A stretch of 64,000 nucleotides of DNA from Pseudoalteromonas rubra (GTDB lineage: Bacteria > Pseudomonadota > Gammaproteobacteria > Enterobacterales > Alteromonadaceae): assembly GCF_005887115.1 (NCBI RefSeq), contig NZ_PNCJ01000009.1, positions 1 to 64,000 of the forward strand. The letters are read 5' to 3'. Of this stretch, positions 54,387 to 62,946 are shown one piece after another. A program made the translations under genes and the position numbers. The notes below the pieces were generated by a model. The model was not told where the DNA came from and did no database searches. It saw nothing but the letters and a program-made list of their open reading frames with translations. Every line of letters starts with the position of its first letter. Position 1 is the first letter of the stretch.

Positions 54387-55844
54387 ATGCTGGGAGAACT
54401 GGCTCAGGTCCACTGGCAGCTTGGGCAAACCCTGCTGCCGGAACATTTTGTCGCACAAGAGACCGCTCTGTTAACCGACAGTTCAATCAGGTTCAGTCTG
54501 ACTGGTAAACCCTTTTATGGGTTGGCGCAGCTGGCCCTGGACCTATCCGAAACTGCAAAGGATATAGTGGGGATCTCGGAGTTTTGTTGCATTTTACCTT
54601 CCGGCGAGCTCATAAAGCTCAATGCCAATGCTGAGTTTTTGTTTAACCGGGGGCAAGTGATCCTGCCAAAAAGCGCTGTTTGTGCCGATCTTTACATCAA
54701 TATCTATGAACACAATGCGCTAACAGCACAAGACATTCGGCTTGAGCTGCAACAGGACGCAGAGCGCAATATAGCGCCCGTGAATGAAGAGGTGGTACGC
54801 AAAGGCTATGTGCTGGAGGTCATCTCAGTGCCAAACTGTGCAGACGAGGCTACGTCAGAAGTTGAAATGCTCTCCAGGCGTGGCAAACTGACCCAGCTTC
54901 ATCAGTTTAAACTGGTTCACTTTGCAAAGAACAACGCACAAAACTGGTTGCCAGACGAGCGCTACTTACCGCCACTGCTGGTGCTCTCAAACTCCTCGCT
55001 GTTTGCCAAGCGAGCTCAGACACTGCAACAGTACCTTACCTGTTTCAAAACAGAGCTCGAAGAGCCGATTTCACAGGCAATCGAAGCCAGAAATTCACAG
55101 CAGGCAGCATTATCAGCCATTGAGTGCCAACAACAAAGGCACGCCCGTGAACAGCACTCAGGAGAAGTGATCAAAACACATCAGCTGAGCCTGTTGAGCA
55201 GCTTGTACAAAACGCAGCGGATGCTCAACACCATCACGCAGACCGACAGCGAGGTATTACTGCACCCGTTTGAACTGTTCTGTCAGCTCGAAGCGTTTTA
55301 TATCGACTGTAAACTTTATCGCAATGGACTGCCCAAAACGGACGCCATCGTCTATCGCCACAATGCGCTGGCAGAGGTGTTTGACAAACTCATCGACTTG
55401 CTGGATGAGGTGATTTTCCTCAAAGAATACAGTTACCGGCATAGCGCTTTGCGCGAAACCAATGGCATATATTCCTGCGTGGTTGATGCCGATGCAGAAC
55501 AAGAAAATACGCGCTTATATCTGGCCATTTATCATGAAAGCCAGACTCAGGTAGGACAATGTCCGGTACCGGGTTTGGTCTCGTCGGAATCCAGGCTGCG
55601 CAGTGCCACACCGGATAATATTGAGGGCCTGAAGCTGACTCAGGTGACCAGCGATACGGTGCTGGCCCGGCTGAATGAAAATCGCCCGCATAATCGCGGC
55701 GCACAATACTTTGAGATACATAAAGAAGGCGAGTGGCACGACATCGTGAAAGCGCACAGCTTCGCCTTTTATGGACAAAGTGAATTCAGGGGCTACTTGT
55801 TTGAATTTATAACGGAAACCAAAAACTATGCGGCTCGTCGGTAA
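54387..55844 (+). CDS. tssK: Baseplate adaptor TssK
   Basis: A protein of 485 aa. The opening VHWQLGQTLLPEHFVAQE corresponds to TssK VxWxEGMxLxPqHFQ. Further TssK-type stretches are LPSGELIKLNANAEF, LPPLLVLSNSSLF and the C-terminal GAQYFEIHKEGEWHDIVKAH. TssK is the phage receptor-binding-protein relative that links the baseplate to the TssJLM membrane complex. Its presence while TssJLM is missing from the window is noteworthy. Overlaps tssE by 17 bp. Confidence 0.88.
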   Translation: MLGELAQVHWQLGQTLLPEHFVAQETALLTDSSIRFSLTGKPFYGLAQLALDLSETAKDIVGISEFCCILPSGELIKLNANAEFLFNRGQVILPKSAVCADLYINIYEHNALTAQDIRLELQQDAERNIAPVNEEVVRKGYVLEVISVPNCADEATSEVEMLSRRGKLTQLHQFKLVHFAKNNAQNWLPDERYLPPLLVLSNSSLFAKRAQTLQQYLTCFKTELEEPISQAIEARNSQQAALSAIECQQQRHAREQHSGEVIKTHQLSLLSSLYKTQRMLNTITQTDSEVLLHPFELFCQLEAFYIDCKLYRNGLPKTDAIVYRHNALAEVFDKLIDLLDEVIFLKEYSYRHSALRETNGIYSCVVDADAEQENTRLYLAIYHESQTQVGQCPVPGLVSSESRLRSATPDNIEGLKLTQVTSDTVLARLNENRPHNRGAQYFEIHKEGEWHDIVKAHSFAFYGQSEFRGYLFEFITETKNYAARR

Positions 55845-56172
55845 GTTTTGTAGTAAGCCGGTTTACGCCGCCCACACGGTCACAGATGCGGTGAAAAATC
55901 ACCTCACAGTATTGCTTAACGCCACGGCCGGGTTTAGCTATTTTGACGGTGATTATGGGATCCCTTGTGAAATAGGTGAGCGCCTCTGTGAGCCGCTGAT
56001 GCAAAGCCTGTGTGAACATATAAGGATACAGATAAATCGTTGGGAAAGCCGTTTTAGCCTGACGGAAGTGCGCTACGAATTCGACATGCGTGAGTCGAGC
56101 ATCCTGCTGTGCGGTGAAATTGACGGCGCGCCTTGTCAGTTCAGGGTGCAATTACACGGGCCGACATTATGA
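55828..56172 (+). CDS. tssE: Baseplate wedge protein TssE (gp25-like)
   Basis: A protein of 114 aa. GDYGIPCEIGERLCEPLMQSL and the following HIRIQINRWESRFSLTEVRYE fit the gp25/TssE fold. The EPR-like motif region is altered (FSLTEVRY). It is translationally coupled on both sides: it overlaps tssK, and its stop overlaps the next ATG (ATGA at 56169). Confidence 0.82.
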   Translation: MRLVGKFCSKPVYAAHTVTDAVKNHLTVLLNATAGFSYFDGDYGIPCEIGERLCEPLMQSLCEHIRIQINRWESRFSLTEVRYEFDMRESSILLCGEIDGAPCQFRVQLHGPTL

Positions 56173-56597
56173 GTACCCTGATCTGCACCATTGAGCTCAG
56201 TAAAGACGAGGGCGAAGGGATCACTGTGCATGTCAAAAATAAAGATTCCAGCGACGAGCATCAGATACAACTGAGTAATACCAGTATCACACTCATCAGC
56301 AAGAACGGCTCATCGACCACGCAAACAACGCAAACCGCAGACTCACTGAGCATTGATGTCGATGGAAAAAAGAGTGTGCTGTCGATGAACAAAGAGACGA
56401 TTGAAATGAGCTGCACAAACTTCTCGCTTAAAGCCAGTGGCAGCGTATCGGTTGAAAGCACGTCAGAAACCAGTATTAAGGCAGGCAGCAACTTTAAGGC
56501 ACAAGCCAATGCGCAGGTAAATGTGACGGGCAACATGACGACCCTGGAAGGTCAAAGCATCACTAACATCAAAGGCGCGCTGATAAAGCAAGGTTAA
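56169..56597 (+). CDS. Stand-alone beta-helix spike protein (gp5/VgrG C-terminus-like)
   Basis: A protein of 142 aa from the ATGA at 56169. After an N-terminal ~80 residues of strand-rich sequence, the C-terminal half is a regular short-strand repeat: SLKASGSVSVESTSETSIKA, QVNVTGNMTTLEGQ and a final SITNIKGALIKQG. This is the texture of triple-stranded beta-helix needles at the C-terminus of gp5, gpV and VgrG (typically ending IxGxxVxIN). Here it is a separate gene within the baseplate set, while the VgrG at 60278 is short. Together they may make a two-piece spike. Confidence 0.65.
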   Translation: MSTLICTIELSKDEGEGITVHVKNKDSSDEHQIQLSNTSITLISKNGSSTTQTTQTADSLSIDVDGKKSVLSMNKETIEMSCTNFSLKASGSVSVESTSETSIKAGSNFKAQANAQVNVTGNMTTLEGQSITNIKGALIKQG

Positions 56598-56601
56598 ACA
56601 C

Positions 56602-58146
56602 ATGTCTGATAGTCATCATATCCATCAAATTTATCTTTCTCAGCTACAAGGTCTGGAGCAGTTCCGGTCTCAGTATCAGAGTGCGTTTGCTACCGCAGCG
56701 CTGGACAGGGACGACCCGGAACTCAAGCGGCTGACAGAGGCCATTGCCTATTGCACGGCGCATACTCAACAGGCTGCGCTGTCCACATTGCATAGCCATG
56801 AGCAGCAGTTACTGACACAGATACATCCCTACATGACGACCGCATTGCCAGCAAAAACCATTATTCAGGCGCATCCGGATGCGAAAATGACGATGCGTTA
56901 TCAGATTGAGGCGGGCACACAGTTTGCGATACAAAATGAAGATTTTAAAACCGCCATGTTTAGCGCTTGCAATGCACTTAGTTTGCAGCCTGTGCAGCTT
57001 AGTCATCTGGACTGTGCGCCGACGGGATTAACTGGTCAGACGCTCAGGTTGCGGTTTGACGCTTTTACCCGAATGCAGGAGGCACCGGGGGAGCTGCCGG
57101 TTTATCTCAATGTATGCAATGACTTTAATGCCACACTGGCGTTACTCACTGCACTGCAGGACAAAGAAACCCGCCTTGAAGTGACTTTTGATAACGACAC
57201 TCAGAGCGTCCCTTGTACGCTGGTTTTTCGCCAGCCTGAATGTCAGTTTGGGATGCATCCCATAGAAACCGTTCGTAACCTGCTGCACTTTCCTTATGCT
57301 TACTTTTGTCTGGCACTGTCAATCAAGCAAGCACCTAAGCACTGGCATAGTTTCTATCTGAGCATTCACTTAAAACAGCACCGCACGTTGCCTGCACTGT
57401 CGAAAGACTGTTTCAGGCTGTTTTGCACACCGGCAATTAATTTATACCAAACTCAGGCGAAAAGTATCTGGTGTGACGGCACTCGCTCGCAATATGCCAT
57501 TGTCGGCGACGAGCCAGAGGTTGAGATCCATTCGGTGCGTGGGGTCTTTCAGCATTTGGGCGATAAGAAGTTGCCCTTATTGCCCTCACTGCTCAGCCAG
57601 GCAGACAACACCTACAATTTGACAATAAATAACCAGCAACACTGGGAGCTGGACCTGAATCTGCCCGATGCTTTCGCCGAGCCGCGCACAGTCAGCATTC
57701 AGGCCAACGGACACAACCCGGCGTTTAGCCCCTGGCTGTGGCATAAGCTGACGGCAACACCGAATAAAATGGAACTTCCCGGCGTAACCTGGTCACTAAA
57801 CGAAGCCCGACAGACCTGCGCTTTGGCCCATAAAAACAGCGCCTTACCACCTATGTCTTTGCTGGCTATTGGTGGCAACGAGGTGGTTACGGCAAAGCAC
57901 CTGACTGAGCTTTTTTATGTCTTTGCCACGCAGCTGGCGCGCGAGTTTGACGTGATTGCACACGGATTCAGAGGGGTTGAAGCAACCTCAGATCCGGCGC
58001 ACTTTACGATGGTCATCCGCTATGTGGATACCAGTGAGCTGACCGTTCGTCTGTTTATCCGGATATTTGAAATGGGGGTTAATCACTGGTTTGGGGTTCA
58101 GCACATTCGTTTAAACCTGCAACAGGCAAACCGCGGGGGAATGTAG
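56602..58146 (+). CDS. tssF: Baseplate protein TssF
   Basis: A protein of 514 aa, shorter than the ~580-620 of typical TssF. TssF-like blocks include DDPELKRLTEAIAYCTA, LTQIHPYMTTALPA, the central LRLRFDAF, and the C-terminal ATQLAREFDVIAHGFRGVEA and VRLFIRIFEMGVNHWFG. It forms the (TssF)2TssG baseplate heterotrimer with the product of 58382. Confidence 0.82.
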   Translation: MSDSHHIHQIYLSQLQGLEQFRSQYQSAFATAALDRDDPELKRLTEAIAYCTAHTQQAALSTLHSHEQQLLTQIHPYMTTALPAKTIIQAHPDAKMTMRYQIEAGTQFAIQNEDFKTAMFSACNALSLQPVQLSHLDCAPTGLTGQTLRLRFDAFTRMQEAPGELPVYLNVCNDFNATLALLTALQDKETRLEVTFDNDTQSVPCTLVFRQPECQFGMHPIETVRNLLHFPYAYFCLALSIKQAPKHWHSFYLSIHLKQHRTLPALSKDCFRLFCTPAINLYQTQAKSIWCDGTRSQYAIVGDEPEVEIHSVRGVFQHLGDKKLPLLPSLLSQADNTYNLTINNQQHWELDLNLPDAFAEPRTVSIQANGHNPAFSPWLWHKLTATPNKMELPGVTWSLNEARQTCALAHKNSALPPMSLLAIGGNEVVTAKHLTELFYVFATQLAREFDVIAHGFRGVEATSDPAHFTMVIRYVDTSELTVRLFIRIFEMGVNHWFGVQHIRLNLQQANRGGM

Positions 58147-58149
58147 AGT

Positions 58150-58389
58150 ATGACTGCGCCCGTGCACGATGAAGCGCTGCTAACACAGCTTATTGGCCAG
58201 CTTCAACAAGATATCAGCGAACTGGATTATCCCCTGGAGCCTGCGCATGAAGCCTGCTTGGTGATGCTAAGCGCTCAGCTGCTTGAGTCGTCCCTCGGAG
58301 GCGCTGATCAGACAGAGCTGTTAGAGCAACTACAGCTGCTAGAGGATTTTCTGGATGTTTGTGTACTAAGGCAAGTGACCCATGGATAA
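58150..58389 (+). CDS. Small acidic protein in the baseplate gene set
   Basis: A protein of 79 aa, Leu/Gln/Glu-rich with coiled-coil character (LLTQLIGQLQQDISELDYPL; LLEQLQLLEDFLDVCVL). It starts three bases after tssF and overlaps tssG by eight bases, so it is translated within the operon. No family recognised. It may be a TssF/G chaperone or a baseplate accessory. Confidence 0.6.
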   Translation: MTAPVHDEALLTQLIGQLQQDISELDYPLEPAHEACLVMLSAQLLESSLGGADQTELLEQLQLLEDFLDVCVLRQVTHG

Positions 58390-59227
58390 AACAGCACAAC
58401 AGATCAAAGACAATATTCAGCATTTTGACTTACTTGCGTTATTGCGATTACTCAGGCATCTGGGTTACAGCAACATCTGGTTTGCCAGTCACGACAGCCT
58501 TATCTCTGAACAGCGCATTGTAGAAGCGATTGAATTTACCCCAGATGCCGTGGTGATCAGTCTGAATCTGGGGTTGCTGAGCCCGCAAAGCCCGCTGCCT
58601 GGATATATTTTGCAATTGAGAGACACTCTGATGGACCGCGCTGACGAGTTCAGGCACTTTATTGGCTACTTTGATCACATTATATTGCAACAGCTGGTGC
58701 ACAGTCTGTTCCCTGAGTTCAATCATAGTGCATTTGGTCACTGGCACAATTATCAGTCTCATGCGCTGGCACTGACCAACCTCAAGTCAGTGCGCACTAT
58801 CCAGAGTGTGTTTGATTACATTTATCCTGAATACCACATACACACTCAACCCAACCACAAAATTAAAGTACAGCAGCTTGCCAGAACCCCGTTAGGTCAG
58901 GTCGTGACCGGCAGCCATTACTTACTGGGTGATACCGACTTTGTCAAAGAAGAAGGGATTGTTGTGACTTTGTTTGAGCAGCACAGGCATTTTGACATAG
59001 CGCAGCTACAGCAGCGGCTCCAGCAACACATTCTGCCTTTGCTAGCGCCTTTATCATTACATCTGGAAGTGCGGATCCAGGGCCGGCTGAGACCGTTAAA
59101 AACCGGCAATGCGGGCGTTGCCACCCCACTTGGTTTTCATGCTCTGGGCAGCACACAACAGGCGGGCAAAGTAACGCTGTTTTACGGGCAAACCCATGGC
59201 TACGGGAGGTCGGGTGAACAATCATAA
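58382..59227 (+). CDS. tssG: Baseplate protein TssG
   Basis: A protein of 281 aa, slightly short. FDLLALLRLLRHLGYSNIWF is the TssG opening, and SPLPGYILQLRDTLMDR matches the (S)PLPxYY block. FRHFIGYFDHIILQQLVHSLF and the C-terminal VTLFEQHRHFDIAQL fit the family. Ends overlapping the TssA-like start. Confidence 0.82.
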   Translation: MDKTAQQIKDNIQHFDLLALLRLLRHLGYSNIWFASHDSLISEQRIVEAIEFTPDAVVISLNLGLLSPQSPLPGYILQLRDTLMDRADEFRHFIGYFDHIILQQLVHSLFPEFNHSAFGHWHNYQSHALALTNLKSVRTIQSVFDYIYPEYHIHTQPNHKIKVQQLARTPLGQVVTGSHYLLGDTDFVKEEGIVVTLFEQHRHFDIAQLQQRLQQHILPLLAPLSLHLEVRIQGRLRPLKTGNAGVATPLGFHALGSTQQAGKVTLFYGQTHGYGRSGEQS

Positions 59228-60272
59228 TCAAAACCACTTAAGCGCTCTGGCAGAGGGCATGGGAGAGCGGCAAGTCTACGCTGCGGTCTATGAGTCGTTA
59301 CAAGTGTCTTACCCTTACCCTGATGATTTTGACCAGGCGGTTTTAGCGCCAATTGATGAACACATGCGCGTTCGGGCATTACCAGCGGTCACTCAAACTT
59401 GTTTGACGTTATTTTCTCAGGGATGCAGCGATATCAGGGTGATTTGCCTGTATTTGTATGCCAGTGACGTGTGGCTGACCCGAGAGGGAATGTGCGCTTT
59501 GCTTCCCTTACTGGCAGAGTTACTAACAGAACACCGCCATCAATTACTGCCACAAACGTTTAATGCGGATGCCGAACTTGCGGAAATTGACCTTAATCTG
59601 GCACTGCTATTTAAAAAAATTACCCGCAAACTAGGGTTTCAGCTCTCGCAAAGTGGTGCGACGTTACAACAGCTTGTTGATGACCTGGATACGGATACGC
59701 AAAGTGCACATCTGGAAGAAATCGAGGACTTTACGCAAGGGCTGCTACACCAGCTGGATGGCACTGAACTGAGCTCTGTCATGTACCTGAAAATGTATCA
59801 GGAAAAAATTGCGCTGTTAGACGTATCACCAGGTATGGTTGAGGCGCTTCACTCGGCGCCTGTCCCCGAGGATGAGTACGAGCAGGACCTTGAGCCAGCG
59901 AGTACAGAGTCCCGAGTCGATAGCGACTTGCCAGAGCAGAACAATTCATTTGCACAGCCCGAAACATCGCATGCTCTGGCATTGCTGCTCAAAAAAATGA
60001 CCGTGTTTCAAAACTTGCTACAGCAACAGGATTATCTTAAAGCGGCCATCATCAAAGAAGACATAGCGCACATTATCGAAAACTTTGATCCGCGTCTTTA
60101 TTTTCCAGCGCTATTCGGTCCTTATGTACATGCGCAAATCAGTCATGGTGAGGCCTTGATGGAAGCGCAGATGGCGCTGTCTCAACAAGCGAGTATTGAT
60201 GCACTGAACGAGTTGTACCAGATGGATCTGGATGCCTTTATTGCGTTGGAACTCAGTTCTTTCTACGAGTAA
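59214..60272 (+). CDS. tssA: TssA-like baseplate/sheath-organising protein
   Basis: A protein of 352 aa from a GTG at 59214 behind SD gggaggt; an ATG at 59196 is the alternative. The N-terminal ImpA-like section is recognisable in SDIRVICLYLYASDVWLTREG and LLPLLAELLTEHRHQLLP. The middle is acidic and low in complexity (VPEDEYEQDLEPASTE), and the C-terminus is helical (LLKKMTVFQNLLQQQDYLKA). TssA caps polymerising tail ends or primes assembly. The C-terminal type cannot be assigned. Confidence 0.7.
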   Translation: MNNHNQNHLSALAEGMGERQVYAAVYESLQVSYPYPDDFDQAVLAPIDEHMRVRALPAVTQTCLTLFSQGCSDIRVICLYLYASDVWLTREGMCALLPLLAELLTEHRHQLLPQTFNADAELAEIDLNLALLFKKITRKLGFQLSQSGATLQQLVDDLDTDTQSAHLEEIEDFTQGLLHQLDGTELSSVMYLKMYQEKIALLDVSPGMVEALHSAPVPEDEYEQDLEPASTESRVDSDLPEQNNSFAQPETSHALALLLKKMTVFQNLLQQQDYLKAAIIKEDIAHIIENFDPRLYFPALFGPYVHAQISHGEALMEAQMALSQQASIDALNELYQMDLDAFIALELSSFYE

Positions 60273-60277
60273 TCACC

Positions 60278-61873
60278 ATGTTTACTGACAAAGCAGCGCT
60301 TACGCTGACACTCACAGTTAACCACCAAACCCACACGGTGGCCGGCGGCAACATAAAATTCTGTCAGCTTCATCTGGATAAACAAGGGTTTAACGGAGAA
60401 GTACATTTTTGGCTGTCGGATGAGTTGGGCAGTGACACCCTCATCGGTGACTTTACCAGCGAGCAGTTGATTGACCTGACATTGGGGTTGACCCAGGATT
60501 CGACCAATCCGGACAAAGACACGCTGACGCTGAAGGCGCTGGTGGCTGAGCGCTCCGTATACGAGCAGACCTTTATGGATGTAAAGGGCAACAGGGTGCT
60601 ATATCGCAAATATCAGTGTCGCTTTTTTGATGCTGCACAGTTTTTGTGGCAACAGCATTTTCCGTGTGAACTGTACGTGGGTAAGTCCATGAAAGAGGTG
60701 ATCAGCACCCAGGCAACCGATGCGTTTAGCATCCAGTTTGGCAGCAACGTATTAGAGCAAGTTCAGCCACTCATTTGCCTGTCGATGGGTGCAACGGGAC
60801 AAAGCTTCTACCAGTTTGTTGTGAGCTATCTGAAACAGCAGGGCGTGTTCTGGCGCTATGATTATAAAAAGAATAGTTACACCATTACCGATGACAAGGT
60901 GCGCCCGGCACAAAACCAGGATTTACTTCCGGCCGACAAGCCGAGGTTTAAGCTCCATTACTCCAAAGTAGATATTCAGTCGCAAAACCTGCTGAATGCG
61001 AATAGTGCGCAGGCAAAAATCATTCCGCTGTCGCAGAACCCGCTTGTTCAGGGTATTAAAAATGACCGGCTAATGCGCAGCCCATTTACTGATACTGAAA
61101 ATACGCAAAAGAAATTACAGCTTAGTCATAGCGCACCTAAGATGGCAAAGCTTCAGTTTACATTGCGTACGATACCGGTTAATCAGCTCTATCCCGGTGT
61201 GGGATTAGAGCTTAAACACCCAGGCTGGAGTAAAGTCTCGCTGGCCTATCAGCAACCCTATCAGGGAGTCAAAACCGGGATTAAGCTCACAGCCACCCGG
61301 CAAAACGCACCGGATGACCTTAATATGCCAGCGACTCAATATCAGTGTGAGTATCAGGGGATATTTGAACATCAACAAGACCACAGCAGCGATGGTGATG
61401 CTCAGTTACCTGAGCCGTGTTTTGCTGAAGGGGTGATCCTTTCAGAGCCAGGTGCTGACGAGGACAAAAGCTACCAGTATGCACAGGATGAGAGTACCAA
61501 ACAAAACCAGTACCGTGTTCATATTCCGCTTTGGGATCAGGAGATTAAGCTATTATTCCGGCCAGATTTCTTGCCCCCTCATTTTTATTTTCCATTGTAT
61601 AAAGGGTGCCGGGTACTGCTGGAAATAAGCTTATTTGAAGCGCGAGTCTGCCGGGTACTGGACTGGGGCGCTTCAGTTTTTCTGGAGCAGAACACCCAGG
61701 GGAATCATTTGCTGCTGGGTAATAATGACAAAGATCAGACTGCGATTAGACATGAATATCAGGACGACAAGCCTGTATTCAGTATCAAGCGGACTAAAGA
61801 TAAAGACACAGAACTAATGCAGTGGCAGGACGGAAAAATCACCATTCAGACACAAGAAGCAGACGGAGACTAA
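60278..61873 (+). CDS. vgrG: Short VgrG-type spike protein
   Basis: A protein of 531 aa. Residues ~1-380 follow the gp27-like hub: YRKYQCRFFDAAQFLWQQHF, STQATDAFSIQFGSNVLEQV and QSFYQFVVSYLKQQGVFWRY. An OB-fold follows (GVILSEPGADEDKSYQYAQD; YRVHIPLWDQE). The protein ends soon after (KITIQTQEADGD), with no long gp5 beta-helix and no effector extension. The missing helix may be supplied by the 56169 protein. The PAAR-like gene follows within three bases. Confidence 0.75.
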   Translation: MFTDKAALTLTLTVNHQTHTVAGGNIKFCQLHLDKQGFNGEVHFWLSDELGSDTLIGDFTSEQLIDLTLGLTQDSTNPDKDTLTLKALVAERSVYEQTFMDVKGNRVLYRKYQCRFFDAAQFLWQQHFPCELYVGKSMKEVISTQATDAFSIQFGSNVLEQVQPLICLSMGATGQSFYQFVVSYLKQQGVFWRYDYKKNSYTITDDKVRPAQNQDLLPADKPRFKLHYSKVDIQSQNLLNANSAQAKIIPLSQNPLVQGIKNDRLMRSPFTDTENTQKKLQLSHSAPKMAKLQFTLRTIPVNQLYPGVGLELKHPGWSKVSLAYQQPYQGVKTGIKLTATRQNAPDDLNMPATQYQCEYQGIFEHQQDHSSDGDAQLPEPCFAEGVILSEPGADEDKSYQYAQDESTKQNQYRVHIPLWDQEIKLLFRPDFLPPHFYFPLYKGCRVLLEISLFEARVCRVLDWGASVFLEQNTQGNHLLLGNNDKDQTAIRHEYQDDKPVFSIKRTKDKDTELMQWQDGKITIQTQEADGD

Positions 61874-61875
61874 CC

Positions 61876-62265
61876 ATGGCACAGGCCGTAGCAATGGGAG
61901 CAGTACTGCAATGTTCATGCGGTATGGCACCTTCAACCCTGATAGTGACACCAGAAAACAAGGTCATGCAAAACACCCCGATGGCCAATATTATGGACTA
62001 CATTCCCTTTAAGAATATTCTGCCCTTTGGTATGTGTAACTCGCTTGCCAATCCTGCGGTGGCTGCTGCAACAGCCGCTGCATTTGGGGTACTCACCCCC
62101 ATGCCCTGTGTGCCTTCGATACCTGCGCCCTGGATCCCCAGCGCACCAACGATTTTACTCGCCAATAAGCCTATATTAACCGACAGCTGCAAGTTGATGT
62201 GCATGTGGGCGGGCGTGATCAGCGTTACCAGCCCGGGCCAGATCCCTGTGCAGATAAAGGGATGA
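61876..62265 (+). CDS. DUF4280 PAAR-like spike-tip protein
   Basis: A protein of 129 aa. MAQAVAMGAVLQCSCGMAPS, MANIMDYIPFKNILPFGMC, VLTPMPCVPSIPAPW and SCKLMCMWAGVISVTSPGQ are the DUF4280 signature segments, with Cys/His-rich positions that can bind a metal at the tip. DUF4280 proteins act as PAAR equivalents for contractile systems and often precede effectors, as here. Confidence 0.88.
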   Translation: MAQAVAMGAVLQCSCGMAPSTLIVTPENKVMQNTPMANIMDYIPFKNILPFGMCNSLANPAVAAATAAAFGVLTPMPCVPSIPAPWIPSAPTILLANKPILTDSCKLMCMWAGVISVTSPGQIPVQIKG

Positions 62266-62349
62266 TCATGCTCACACAGCAAGTAGCATTCACTGGCTCT
62301 TTAAATTCTTAGTAAAACAATCTGATTATAACTATCACCGGAGAAAAAT

Positions 62350-62916
62350 ATGGGAAAACGACATGATGATGATGATGATGAATGGCTTCCATCAGGTGGA
62401 AGAAGACAAGCGCTCATACCTAGCCACTCTTCCAGCCTGACAAGTCGATTAGGTTTAGCTGTACTGGAACGCTATGCCAAAGCAAAAAAAGCACGCTATC
62501 AGGGGCAGTTTTTAGAAAAGCCCACAGCGGTTCAATTGCGTGACTCTGGAAACTGGGAGGTATTAGCTAAAACAGGAGATTCTCACCGTGGCTGGATAGA
62601 ACTAACCGACACTTATCAGTCAAAAAACTCTGGCCGCAGAATAAGAAAAATCCACTTAGGACATAAGCTATCCGCTGCGGAATTTTACGATAAAGGCCCC
62701 AAAAGCTATATCGAAAGAAGAATTAAAAACCTGCCAGATGACGAGAAAACAAAAAAGGAAAGGGAGCTATGGCTGCGGTTTAAGAACCGTAAAGAGGCCG
62801 GCAAAAAAATGCGCTTTGAACAGCGTAGAATCATAAATGAAGCCAGAAATATCCGGTTTGAACATTATTCATATAATACGAGCCATGGTGGGGATGGTCA
62901 TAATTATATGAAATAA
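62350..62916 (+). CDS. Candidate injected effector, basic, possible HNH/GH-E-like nuclease
   Basis: A protein of 188 aa with no signal peptide, an Asp-rich start (DDDDDEW) and a strongly basic body. IHLGHKLSAAEFYDKGPKSY followed by LRFKNRKEAGKKMRFEQRR loosely resembles the H-G-H...N-R-x-x-(A/G) arrangement of HNH/EndoVII-type toxin domains of the GH-E kind. It lies directly behind the PAAR-like gene, the usual effector position. Composition is more AT-rich than the structural genes, consistent with exchange. Toxic activity is inference. Confidence 0.55.
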   Translation: MGKRHDDDDDEWLPSGGRRQALIPSHSSSLTSRLGLAVLERYAKAKKARYQGQFLEKPTAVQLRDSGNWEVLAKTGDSHRGWIELTDTYQSKNSGRRIRKIHLGHKLSAAEFYDKGPKSYIERRIKNLPDDEKTKKERELWLRFKNRKEAGKKMRFEQRRIINEARNIRFEHYSYNTSHGGDGHNYMK

Positions 62917-62946
62917 GAGTTTGAGAGTTTAATTTTTTAAAGCTAA

